IMG/VR virus record: IMGVR_UViG_3300028392_000036
Span: 62,001 to 126,000 of that record
Source: a virus
Direction: 5' to 3' (one strand)
Length of the DNA: 64,000 nt
The position numbers were made by a program, and so were the translations under genes. Below are positions 51,111 to 59,900 of this stretch, one piece after another. The notes under the pieces are model-generated. The model ran no database searches. It was not told the origin of the DNA and saw only the letters and a list, made by a program, of their open reading frames with translations. Within the stretch, counting starts at the first letter, position 1, and the number at the start of each line of letters is the position of its first letter.

Positions 51111-51883
51111 ATAGTAAACAAAGAATCAAACACATAACCAAGTGGATCAAGTCCTATGCCCGGAGTGCCAAAATTGACACTTTGGTAGTGGGAATTTCAG
51201 GCGGCATTGACTCCAGTGTGGTATCCACGCTGTGCGCTGAAACAGGACTCAAAACCATTGTGGTCCAAATGCCCATCCGTCAGAATCGAAAACTGGACAA
51301 TCGCAGTAGTATGCAGGCTGGGTGGTTGCTGGAACGCTACAAAAATGTCACACACGTGAGCATGGATCTAACTTCAGTGTTCACAGCATTTGAAAAGAAA
51401 CTTGAACCAGTGTGCCGAGACAGCAATGACATAACGCTGGCATTTGCCAACAGCCGTGCTAGACTACGCATGATGACCTTGTACCAAATTGCACAAAGTT
51501 ATAGTGGTATTGTTGTGGGCACAGGCAATCGGGTTGAAGACTTTGGCGTGGGCTTTTTTACCAAGTACGGTGACGGCGGGGTTGACATCAGCCCCATTGG
51601 CGACTGCATGAAAACTGCTGTTTGGGACATGGGCAGAGAGTTTGGATTGCCCCAAGAAATCATTGATGCCGAACCTACTGACGGACTCTGGGACGATGAC
51701 CGCACCGACGAAGGACAACTGGGCATGACCTACCCCGAGTTAGAAACGGCTATGGTCCAAGCAGAAACAAATTCTGGTGTGGACAACAAAACTGAAAAAG
51801 ATAATCTCAAGAAGTATCGAGCAATTCGAGCCAGAAACCTGCACAAGATGGAACCAATTCCTGTGTGCCAAATCTCTGAATAA
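51107..51883 (+). CDS. nadE: NAD synthetase (ammonia-dependent NadE)
   Basis: 258 residues. SGGIDSSVVSTL is the ATP-pyrophosphatase loop; GTGNRVEDFGVGFFTKYGDG and DISPIGDCMKT are the NadE-specific blocks. No glutaminase domain, so it uses ammonia. It makes NAD from nicotinate adenine dinucleotide in the cytoplasm, which would keep NAD available during infection. ATG overlaps the previous stop by 4 nt. Confidence 0.94.
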   Translation: MNSKQRIKHITKWIKSYARSAKIDTLVVGISGGIDSSVVSTLCAETGLKTIVVQMPIRQNRKLDNRSSMQAGWLLERYKNVTHVSMDLTSVFTAFEKKLEPVCRDSNDITLAFANSRARLRMMTLYQIAQSYSGIVVGTGNRVEDFGVGFFTKYGDGGVDISPIGDCMKTAVWDMGREFGLPQEIIDAEPTDGLWDDDRTDEGQLGMTYPELETAMVQAETNSGVDNKTEKDNLKKYRAIRARNLHKMEPIPVCQISE

Positions 51884-51888
51884 AGTAA

Positions 51889-51915
51889 GCCGTTTACTCC
51901 AAAACGGCACCTTTT
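51889..51915 (+). terminator. Terminator after nadE
   Basis: GCCGTTT/AAACGGC stem with 6-nt loop, then a T-run. Confidence 0.8.
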
Positions 51916-51965
51916 TCACCCGGTCTGAGCCCGGTTCTGCAATCAACTGAGTAAGTAAAACTACC

Positions 51966-52541
51966 ATGAAAGCACAAGTAAACTACATCAGCGATCAACT
52001 CGCAATTTGGAGTTCAAGAGCCTTCCGAGTCGCAGGACTTTGGATTGTTGCCCTAGCTGTGATCGCTGTATGCAATCACAAGTTAAATGATCTCCGTGCA
52101 GGCATTGAATCAATGCCTGCTGGTTATGTGTCAGCTACAGAAAAAATTCGATCCTTGGATTGTTTGACACGCAACATCTACTGGGAAGCCGCATCAGAGC
52201 CTTTTGAAGGCAAAGTTGCTGTGGCCCAAGTCACAATGAATAGACTAGCATCAGGACGCTTTGGCGACAGTGTCTGCGGTGTAATCTATCAGAAAAACGT
52301 ATTCTACGAACGAGTAATCTGCCAGTTTAGTTGGGTGTGTGAAAGCACTCACAAAACTCGGCCAGTGCATCAACCCTTGTGGGCAGAGTCAGAATTGGTA
52401 GCCAAAAAAGTGCTACTGGAAAACTTTAGACTGCCCAGTTTAAAAGGCGCACTTTATTATCACGCAGACTATGTTAGCCCGGGTTGGCAAAAACCCAAAA
52501 TTGATAAAATCGGTCGTCACATCTTTTACGGAGAGCGTTAA
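51966..52541 (+). CDS. SleB-type cell wall hydrolase (endolysin)
   Basis: 191 residues. An N-terminal hydrophobic segment (about 24-42) acts as a signal anchor, then LDCLTRNIYWEAASEPFEGK, AVAQVTMNRLASGRFG and CQFSWVCE, the hydrolase_2 family blocks with the catalytic Glu. It cuts peptidoglycan. The next gene starts at its stop codon and looks like a holin. Confidence 0.9.
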   Translation: MKAQVNYISDQLAIWSSRAFRVAGLWIVALAVIAVCNHKLNDLRAGIESMPAGYVSATEKIRSLDCLTRNIYWEAASEPFEGKVAVAQVTMNRLASGRFGDSVCGVIYQKNVFYERVICQFSWVCESTHKTRPVHQPLWAESELVAKKVLLENFRLPSLKGALYYHADYVSPGWQKPKIDKIGRHIFYGER

Positions 52542-52855
52542 TGCCTTTCAATCTTCCTGTTGCAATCATTGCTGTTCGTGATTACATTACTAACAGCCTG
52601 GCACGACTTTCGGCAGATACACTGGGCTGGTTGGCGGCCATCGTATTACATTGTGCAACCCTGCCCAGTTTCCTGGCCTTGATGACCGGGCTTTCGGACA
52701 AGACCCCGAGTTTGGACATCATCCTGTTTCTCTGGGGCGGTTTGATCCTGTTGTTCTTGCGGGCGGTAGTACTGAAAGATATGCTAAACATTGTGACCAT
52801 TGGCGTTGGGTTTATGCTACAGGCTGGATTCTTGGCCTTGATCCTGTTTAAGTAA
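52541..52855 (+). CDS. Probable holin-like membrane protein
   Basis: 104 residues with three hydrophobic segments (about 30-50, 58-77 and 83-102) and short charged loops (LSDKTPSLD). It starts at the endolysin stop (one-base overlap), the usual lysis-cassette layout. No family is certain. Confidence 0.7.
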   Translation: MPFNLPVAIIAVRDYITNSLARLSADTLGWLAAIVLHCATLPSFLALMTGLSDKTPSLDIILFLWGGLILLFLRAVVLKDMLNIVTIGVGFMLQAGFLALILFK

Positions 52856-52865
52856 AAAGTATTAC

Positions 52866-52894
52866 TTGACCACAAACTCTGAATATGCTATAAT
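52866..52894 (+). promoter_or_regulatory. TTGACC-type promoter, leaderless
   Basis: TTGACC (52866-52871), 17-bp spacer with TGC, TATAAT (52889-52894). GTATTAC, the right arm of the palindromic repeat (52859-52865), abuts the -35. The ATG at 52901 is 6 nt after the -10. Confidence 0.85.
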
Positions 52895-52900
52895 ATAGGC

Positions 52901-53140
52901 ATGTTTAAGACAGCCAAACACACTTACCGAACGCTCAAGCAAAGTGATCCTAACTTTAGTTTCAGCCCTGACGGCATTACTCTGGTGCCACGTGCCGGTT
53001 TTGAGATTTCGTCTGGGTGCCCCGGCAACTATGCAGACATCATTCGTGAGTGTATCAACCACGGTTGGCTCAAACCGGTTGCCCATATGCGTGACGAAGA
53101 ACTAACTTGGGAATTATTGAAATATGAAACTCTGCCCTAA
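52901..53140 (+). CDS. Hypothetical protein (79 aa)
   Basis: MFKTAKHTYRTLKQSDPNFS, VPRAGFEISSGCPGNYADII, then an acidic end. Leaderless. Recurring phage protein of unknown function. Confidence 0.7.
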   Translation: MFKTAKHTYRTLKQSDPNFSFSPDGITLVPRAGFEISSGCPGNYADIIRECINHGWLKPVAHMRDEELTWELLKYETLP

Positions 53141-53345
53141 ATGCGATGATCGAGCCCTGTGCTGTGATCACTGTGCCTACTTCAACTTCAACGGAGATGC
53201 AGACGGTGCCTACACTGGCGACGGTTGGTGCCGCTTGCACAAGCGAGCAGAAGACCCCGGCAGTCTCTGTGACGAGTACGTTTGTTTTGAACTCTTAGCA
53301 AAGGACGCACCCAATGTCGATGCATCTACACCATCCCAGTCTTAG
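53124..53345 (+). CDS. Cysteine-rich zinc-binding-like protein (73 aa)
   Basis: MKLCPKCDDRALCCDHCAYF, GWCRLHKRAED and LCDEYVCFELL: eight cysteines in pairs suggest one or two zinc sites. Function unknown. Confidence 0.7.
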   Translation: MKLCPKCDDRALCCDHCAYFNFNGDADGAYTGDGWCRLHKRAEDPGSLCDEYVCFELLAKDAPNVDASTPSQS

Positions 53346-53703
53346 TCTCAACGGTCGTAAAAAAGGCAAGGTCAAGTTTCGTAATGCAGACGAGGCTCGC
53401 AAGGCACGTGAATTAGATACCTCGTGGAAAGAATTAAAAAAGAAGTGGGACGTGGATGCTGAAGAAAAGCGTCGTAATCGTGCCTTGAAGGCCGAACCGC
53501 TTGATTATAAACTGACCACTCCTGCTGGTCGTAGCACCGCGCATATACCCAGTCTGTCAACTCCTGGTGGATCTACAGCACCTGTTTACAAAGTTTATAC
53601 AGGTACCAAGGTCAAAGGTATTGCTACCATGCACAAGTCAAATGCTGTGCCTGTGTTCTCAAACGAAGAGGCTGTGGAGATTTCCAGAATGCGACGTGGA
53701 TGA
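53314..53703 (+). CDS. Basic conserved phage protein (129 aa)
   Basis: KGKVKFRNADEARKARELDT, then TSWKELKKKWDVDAEEKRR and GTKVKGIATMHKSNAVPVFS. Lys-rich, probably nucleic-acid or head associated; recurrent in marine phages. Confidence 0.7.
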   Translation: MSMHLHHPSLSLNGRKKGKVKFRNADEARKARELDTSWKELKKKWDVDAEEKRRNRALKAEPLDYKLTTPAGRSTAHIPSLSTPGGSTAPVYKVYTGTKVKGIATMHKSNAVPVFSNEEAVEISRMRRG

Positions 53704-53960
53704 AAGATCTGTATTCCACACCCGAAGCCAGACTGGACACTATACTGGGCGAGGTTAGTTTCTGGGCACAGATGCAACGATGCAGACTATCTGAAGAGGG
53801 TGAGAAGAATTGTCGCACAGGCGCAGACACAATCACATGGTTTAGAGACACTTGGGGCATACAACTGTTACCCTCAGATGATACCATATTTGGATTTCAG
53901 CGTGGAGTCAACATTGTGGATGAGCAAAAGTACATGATATTTTTATTGAAGTGGTCATGA
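53700..53960 (+). CDS. Small Trp-rich phage protein (86 aa)
   Basis: DTILGEVSFWAQMQRCRLSE, then GFQRGVNIVDEQKYMIFLLK and a final Trp. Shares the terminal pattern of the Trp-rich group. Confidence 0.6.
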   Translation: MKDLYSTPEARLDTILGEVSFWAQMQRCRLSEEGEKNCRTGADTITWFRDTWGIQLLPSDDTIFGFQRGVNIVDEQKYMIFLLKWS

Positions 53961-53998
53961 TTAAAAAACGTTTATTAACCTATAAGGGAGATTTTGTA

Positions 53999-54382
53999 AT
54001 GGGTGGTATGTGGGAAAAAGATGAAGTGGTGCGCCTGCTCAAAGGCGTGCCGGGCACACAATATCAAGAAGCAGACGATCAAGTCAAAGAACAGATGCGT
54101 GAGTGGATCCGTGGTCTGTTACAGAACAGCGCAATCAATGTAACATTCACCAAAGCCGACGGAACCGATCGTGACATGCTGTGTACTCTAGATCACAGTA
54201 GGATTCCGGTTAGCATAGCAAAACCAGTGCAGTCAGTAGATGGTATTGTGCGTGAAAGTCGGAAGCCTCGCAAAGAACCTGACCCACATAGTATTCGGGT
54301 GTTTGATTTGCAAAAACAAGAGTGGCGCAGTTTCCGTTTTGACAGACTCCGAAAGGTCACAGCCACCTTGGATTTCCAATAA
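53999..54382 (+). CDS. DUF2693-like small beta-barrel protein
   Basis: 127 residues; the ATG at 53999 follows AGGGAG. NVTFTKADGTDRDMLCTL, then a basic linker (ESRKPRKEPDP) and SIRVFDLQKQEWRSFRFDR, an SH3-like barrel pattern. Likely nucleic-acid related. Function unknown. Confidence 0.65.
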   Translation: MGGMWEKDEVVRLLKGVPGTQYQEADDQVKEQMREWIRGLLQNSAINVTFTKADGTDRDMLCTLDHSRIPVSIAKPVQSVDGIVRESRKPRKEPDPHSIRVFDLQKQEWRSFRFDRLRKVTATLDFQ

Positions 54383-54392
54383 GTAATACTCA

Positions 54393-54611
54393 ATGGCAAA
54401 AGAAGATATTATAAACATGGAGGGTCGAGTAGAAGAAGTACTACCAGCCGCCATGTTCCGGGTAAAAATAGACAACATCAACAACGTGGTACTAGCACAC
54501 TTATCCGGGCGTATGCGCAAGAACAACATCAAAGTCCTCTTGGGAGATCGGGTAGAAATGGAATTTAGCCCATATGATCTTACCAAGGGACGTATTACTC
54601 GTCGCAAATAA
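54393..54611 (+). CDS. infA: Translation initiation factor IF-1
   Basis: 72 residues, the exact size of bacterial IF-1. [40 protein letters not shown] and [14 protein letters not shown] match the S1/OB-fold of InfA. IF-1 binds the 30S A site during initiation. A phage copy beside bS21 (3610) suggests direct control of host ribosome initiation. A left arm of the palindromic repeat (GTAATAC, 54383-54389) lies just upstream. Confidence 0.93.
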   Translation: MAKEDIINMEGRVEEVLPAAMFRVKIDNINNVVLAHLSGRMRKNNIKVLLGDRVEMEFSPYDLTKGRITRRK

Positions 54612-54618
54612 ATACAAG

Positions 54619-55167
54619 ATGGAATTACGCAACCACATCAATCTTGTAGAAGCAAGCACCCGTCCAGCAAAACTGGAAACTACCCCTCTCCCTTACGGTG
54701 TCAAAGACCTTGAGCCTGTGATGAGCAGAGCCACTATCGACTATCATTTTGAACACCTAGCCAAAGGCTATGCAAAGCGTTACAACGCAGGAGAAGGCAA
54801 TGCGGATTTTAATCGTGCTGGCAGTTTTCTACACAATAAATTTTTCCCTCAGCTTCGGGCTCCCAAGGGCGCAAACAAGCCCCGCGGTGCAGTACTCGCG
54901 CTGATAGAAGAAAACTTCAAGACTTGGGAAGATTTCAAGGAGCAGTTTAAAGAAACTGCAATGAAGATCCAGGGGTCTGGTTGGGTTTACTTGAGCACTG
55001 GTGGTACAATCAAAACAATCCCCAATCATCAAGTTCGCACTGATATCTGCTGTTTAGTAGACTGGTGGGAACACGCCTGGAGTTTAGACTACCAGTGGGA
55101 CAAAGAAAAATACCTAGACAATATCTGGAAGATTATTGACTGGGACGTTTGTAACGAAAGACTATAA
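54619..55167 (+). CDS. Fe/Mn superoxide dismutase with extra N-terminal peptide
   Basis: 182 residues from the ATG at 54619. [39 protein letters not shown] and [15 protein letters not shown] hold the His, His, Asp, His metal ligands. Before the SOD fold is an extra N-terminal stretch beginning [13 protein letters not shown] with an L-V-E site at 9-11, like capsid-targeting peptides. It would detoxify superoxide; packaging in the head is an inference. Confidence 0.92.
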   Translation: MELRNHINLVEASTRPAKLETTPLPYGVKDLEPVMSRATIDYHFEHLAKGYAKRYNAGEGNADFNRAGSFLHNKFFPQLRAPKGANKPRGAVLALIEENFKTWEDFKEQFKETAMKIQGSGWVYLSTGGTIKTIPNHQVRTDICCLVDWWEHAWSLDYQWDKEKYLDNIWKIIDWDVCNERL

Positions 55168-55487
55168 TGATATTAGAAACTGGTGCTGTGGCTAAATTAC
55201 GTGACCTAGTTGCTGAAGAGGGCAATCCTGGACTCATGTTACGAGTGTTTGTTCAAGGTGGAGGATGCTCAGGAATGAGCTATGGTTTCACATTTGAAGA
55301 AGTGCAAAACGAGGACGACTTTGACTTTGCGTATGAAGATGTACGGGTTGTAGTAGATAGCATGAGCATGCAATATCTACAAGGTGCCTCAATTGACTAC
55401 AAAGAAGATTTGATGGGTGCCAGTTTTGTGATCAACAATCCACAGGCGCAAACCACTTGTGGTTGCGGAAGCAGTTTCTCAATTTAA
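55167..55487 (+). CDS. ErpA/IscA-type Fe-S assembly protein
   Basis: 106 residues. [20 protein letters not shown] supplies the first Cys and [11 protein letters not shown] the CGCG pair, the three-cysteine set of A-type carriers. It hands 4Fe-4S clusters to target enzymes, possibly including the phage radical SAM protein. It overlaps the SOD gene by one base and the fibre gene by 4 nt tail to tail. Confidence 0.92.
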   Translation: MILETGAVAKLRDLVAEEGNPGLMLRVFVQGGGCSGMSYGFTFEEVQNEDDFDFAYEDVRVVVDSMSMQYLQGASIDYKEDLMGASFVINNPQAQTTCGCGSSFSI

Positions 55488-56587
55488 CTGTAGTAAGCGA
55501 TTGTAAAGTCTCTCCAACTACCGCTTTGATAAACCTGCGGTAAATTACTAGTAGTATTGTAAACCATATCCCCATTGCTTGGAGACAACGCATCAATTTG
55601 AGATTGTGTTAAGTTAGGCAATCTAAATGCACTAGTAGTTCCGGTGCTAATCACAGTGTTAGCAATCACCACATCAGCAATAATAGTGTTAGATGTAGTA
55701 ATATTACCAGTAGCAGATATACTGCCAGTGGACGAAATATTGCCACCACTCACATTACCAGTTGTTGAAACAGGACTACCAGCAGGAATAGTTACATTAC
55801 CAACAAAGTTTGCCCCGTAAACATTACCAATTGCACTTACTGTTCCACTGGTTAAAAGATTGCCCCCGGTGATATTGCCGGTGGTGCTCATTGCGCCACC
55901 TGCTGGTGGGATCACATTGCCAACAAAGTTTGCACCATATACATTGCCACCTGCGGACAATATTCCTGTGGTTACTACATTACCAACAACATTACCAACA
56001 ATATTACCAACAACATTACCAACAAAGTTTATGCCGGTGATGTTGCCACCTGCTGATATTGTGCCGACACTGGTAATATTACCTCCTGTAATATTACCCC
56101 CTGACGTGACCGATCCACCAGCACTTACTATACCAGCTGTGAGTAAATTACCGCCGGTGATGTTGCCAACTGAAACAATTGAATTGGAACCTCCCAGTTG
56201 ATTTAGAACAAATGCTGTGGTAGCAATTTGAGTTGTAGAAGTGCCATTTGCGGCAGTGGGTGCTGTGGGTGTACCAGTAAATGCAGGACTGGCTTTTTGT
56301 GCCTGAACATAATCTTGACTGGCCAATGCTGACCAGGCATTGGCGCTGTTGTATGCAGAAAGAACGTCTGTGGAACTGTTGTACCAAAGTTGTCCTAGAA
56401 TTGGTTGCAATGGTGCAGTTGAGTTGGCAAAATTTTCCAACAAATACACGTAGTTTTCGTTTTCGTAGGTACCGTAATCTGTTACTGCCCGGCCTACTAG
56501 GGCCAAGTCTGTGGCGGTGGTGTTAACAGTACCGTCTGCAACGATTGCAATTACATTTCCACGGCTGTTGTTGATAATATATGACAT
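55484..56587 (-). CDS. Tail fibre protein with GN-x-GGN repeats
   Basis: 367 residues from the ATG at 56587. The N-terminus has [20 protein letters not shown] and [20 protein letters not shown], then the phage fibre motif [18 protein letters not shown], a long [16 protein letters not shown] repeat shaft, and a C-terminus with [20 protein letters not shown]. It binds host surface structures. A DNA-level tandem repeat lies inside it (55977-56024). Confidence 0.88.
   Translation of the reverse strand: MSYIINNSRGNVIAIVADGTVNTTATDLALVGRAVTDYGTYENENYVYLLENFANSTAPLQPILGQLWYNSSTDVLSAYNSANAWSALASQDYVQAQKASPAFTGTPTAPTAANGTSTTQIATTAFVLNQLGGSNSIVSVGNITGGNLLTAGIVSAGGSVTSGGNITGGNITSVGTISAGGNITGINFVGNVVGNIVGNVVGNVVTTGILSAGGNVYGANFVGNVIPPAGGAMSTTGNITGGNLLTSGTVSAIGNVYGANFVGNVTIPAGSPVSTTGNVSGGNISSTGSISATGNITTSNTIIADVVIANTVISTGTTSAFRLPNLTQSQIDALSPSNGDMVYNTTSNLPQVYQSGSWRDFTIAYYS
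55977..56024. repeat. 12-bp tandem repeat, four copies
   Basis: Unit ACATTACCAACA, four near-identical copies (one with ATATTACC), encoding repeated Gly-Asn-Val/Ile-Val in the fibre shaft. Could expand or contract by slippage. Confidence 0.85.
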
Positions 56588-56678
56588 TGATAGCTCCGAA
56601 TGCTTGTATTTAGCGATAGATTGGGTTCGCAAGCCTGTGTACAAAGTTTGGTAAATACAGCACTAGGACTGCAAATTT

Positions 56679-56957
56679 ATGACACAGCAAATAATCAATG
56701 TAGGAAACGTGGCCAACGATGGACAAGGTACTCCGCTACGCACAGCGTTTCAGTATATAAACAGCAACTTTACTGAACTTTATAATAGTGTATCCACACC
56801 AACAGCATTAGCCAATTTAACTGCTGTAGCAGGTGCTCGTGCATTTGTTAACAATGGTAATTTAGTAGCAACAGGTAATTTTGGAGCTCAAATTGGCAGT
56901 GGTGGTTCAAATGTTGTACCTGTGTGGAGCAACGGCACCAACTGGTACGTGGGATAA
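56679..56957 (+). CDS. Small fibre or neck-type structural protein (92 aa)
   Basis: MTQQIINVGNVANDGQGTPL, RTAFQYINSNFTELYN is a motif of phage structural proteins at the fibre base; the end SNGTNWYVG fits a fibre tip. First of three structural genes. Confidence 0.8.
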   Translation: MTQQIINVGNVANDGQGTPLRTAFQYINSNFTELYNSVSTPTALANLTAVAGARAFVNNGNLVATGNFGAQIGSGGSNVVPVWSNGTNWYVG

Positions 56958-56960
56958 TCG

Positions 56961-59900
56961 ATGAGTCAACCAGTTTGGATTACCCCTGTAGGTAGTTTGG
57001 GAACCATACCCGAAGGTATATTTTATCAAAATACACTGTTGGTAGTTGCGGGCGCACTGCCCAACACCCCTACCTGTACGGCTACCACAGCAGGCACCAA
57101 CATCATCACCTGTACCAGTACTGAAGGGCTGTATCCAGACCTCAATGTTGTGTTTAGCGGCAATGTATTTGGTGGTGTTGATCCTGCCATAAGATATTTT
57201 GTATTAGATGTGATCAGCGACACAGAGTTTAGAATCACCGACACAGAGTTTAGTGCTATTCCTGTTGCATTAACAACTGACACTGGCACAATGACCGCAG
57301 AATTCAGACAGCACGTTTACTACACCCTGATTGCTGGTAATTTACCACCGGGTATCCAAGTTTCAGACAATGGATTGATTGTGGGTGTTCCTAGTGCATT
57401 GGCAAGTATACAAGGCGTACCGTTTGATGTCAATAGAGATGTAACCAGCAAATTTACCATTAGAGCGTACACACAAACTGCCACTGGCACAGTTGATCGC
57501 ATTAGAGATCGAACATTCACACTCACTGTAATCAACACCAATGCGCCAGTGTTTACTTCCCCCGGTGACCTTGGAACATATTATGATGGTGACAGATTAG
57601 ATATTCAACTTGGCATTACCAACGTTGGACCAAACAATCCTGCTGTGGTCAGTTTGATAGGCGGTCAATTGCCAGGTGGAGTTTATCTTAGTCCCACAGG
57701 ATTAATATCGGGCTACATTCAACCGTTTGCCAACGTCGATCGACCGCCCGGTTACGATCTCACTCCCGAAGATGTATATCCGTATGACTTTGTTACCAGT
57801 GCTATAAACAAAAACTATCAGTTTACTCTGCAAGTTACAGATGGCACCTCAACTGATATAAAAACATTTAGCTTTTTTGTATATGACCGTTCTACACTCA
57901 ATGCCAGTACCACACAAATCACAGCAGACAATAGTGTGATCACAGCCGACGAAGGTGAAGAACGCAAACCGTTTATTGTAAATTCATTACCATCAAACTT
58001 GGGTACTGTGCGTAGTGACAACTACTATGCACATCAGTTTATTGCCAATGACTACGACACTCCTGATCTCAAATTTGCCATCAGTGTGAACGTGGGATCA
58101 GGACTTCCTCCGGGACTAGGAATTGATCCCAATTCAGGTTGGTACTATGGTTATATCCCCGATCAAGGTGTGACTGAAGTTGAATACAGTTTCAATATTG
58201 TTACCTACCAGGCTGACTTTGTAGGAACACCGATTACTTGTACCGCTACTGCATTCAATACCAATATTATTACCTGCGATAGCACATCACAGATCAATCC
58301 AGGGCAACCGATTGTGTTCACTGGCACCAGCTTTGGAGGTATCACTGCTTCACCAACGCAGGTGTATTATGTTCTCTCAGTAGAAAGCGACACAGAGTTT
58401 ACTATAACCAACAACCTTGGTAGCAATAGTGCGGTAACATTAACAACATCAACTGGTTCCTTGGCAGCCAACTTGATCGTTGCAAGTAGCCCATATCCAT
58501 TTACGCTAACAGTTAATGGGGCCGTCAATGCCGAAGTAATTTGGTCTACACCTGCTGATCTCGGGTACATCGAAAACGGTGCCACAAGTATGTTGGTAAT
58601 ACAGGCAGAGAACACAGGAGGCCGTGCTCTAAAGTATCGTCTCAAGCCAGGGGCCGGTCCTGCACAATTACCATATCCCTATGTGCCTGGAGTATACAAT
58701 CTACTACCACAAGGGCTGAAATTATTAGACTCTGGAGAAATATCTGGGCGAGTAACCTTTAATACCTTTGCCATTGACCTAGGGTCAACAACATTTGATG
58801 CCACGCAATCTGTAGTAAGAAATATTTCTATTCAAGAAACCACATTTGATAGTACTTTTACATTTACCGTGAATGCCTACGCAGAAGATTCTCAACAGGT
58901 ACTTTACAAAGTAAATTCAGTTGAGGTGCTTGATGGCGGATCAGGATACAGTGCAGTAACCACTCCAGTGTTGACATTTAACACACCAATAGGAGCAACA
59001 GCAATTCAGGCACAAGCAGGCACTGTCACTGTGAGTGGTGGTAAGATAACTGCTGTAGCAGTCGAAAATGGTGGTAATGGATACACTAGTCCTGCTATCT
59101 TGACAGTCACTGAAGGGTTCGGCGGATCAGGGGCAGTACTACAATCCATAATGAAACCTACCGGTACCCGAGACGTTGTGAGTGTGGACAAAACATTTAC
59201 CGTACAGGTTCGACGTGTTTACAACAAGCCTTATCAGAACCTGTTGATTGAAGCCATGCCACCGGCTAATGATCGTGCCACAATAACAGAGTTGTTGAAC
59301 AACCAAGAAATCTTTGTGCCAGATTATATCTACAGAATAGATGATCCATACTTTGGCAAGAGTGAACGAGTGATATACCAACACGCATTTGGTCTTGCCC
59401 CCGATACGTTAGAAACTTATGTACTCAGTTTGTATGAAAATCACTACTGGAAAAATCTTGTGTTGGGCGAAATTGATACTGCTCAGGCTATAGATCCTAT
59501 CACAGGCGAAGTGGTATATGAAGTTGTATACAGCAAAATCATAGATGACCTTGTGAATGCATCGGGGGTCAGCGTGAGCAAGATTGTAAATCTTCCTTAT
59601 TCCATCACGGATCCAGGTGATGGCAGCACACAACTCACACAGGTGTATCCTAATAGCCTAGTTGACATGAGAGATCAAGTGATTGACGTGGTTGGACAAA
59701 TATCAACCAAACTTCCACTGTGGATGACTTCAAAACAAACCAATGGAAGAGTGTTAGGCTTTACTCCAGCCTGGGTCATGTGTTACACCAAACCTGGAAG
59801 AAGCCGACAAATTGCTTACTATGTACAAACACAATTCCAAGGACAATTAAACACAGTAGACTTCAAGGTTGATCGATATATTCTAGATCATACACTAAGT

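Noticed and set aside
55860-56201. Pro/Leu-rich plus-strand frame
   Set aside because: Opposite strand of the GGN repeat region of the fibre gene at 55484-56587.
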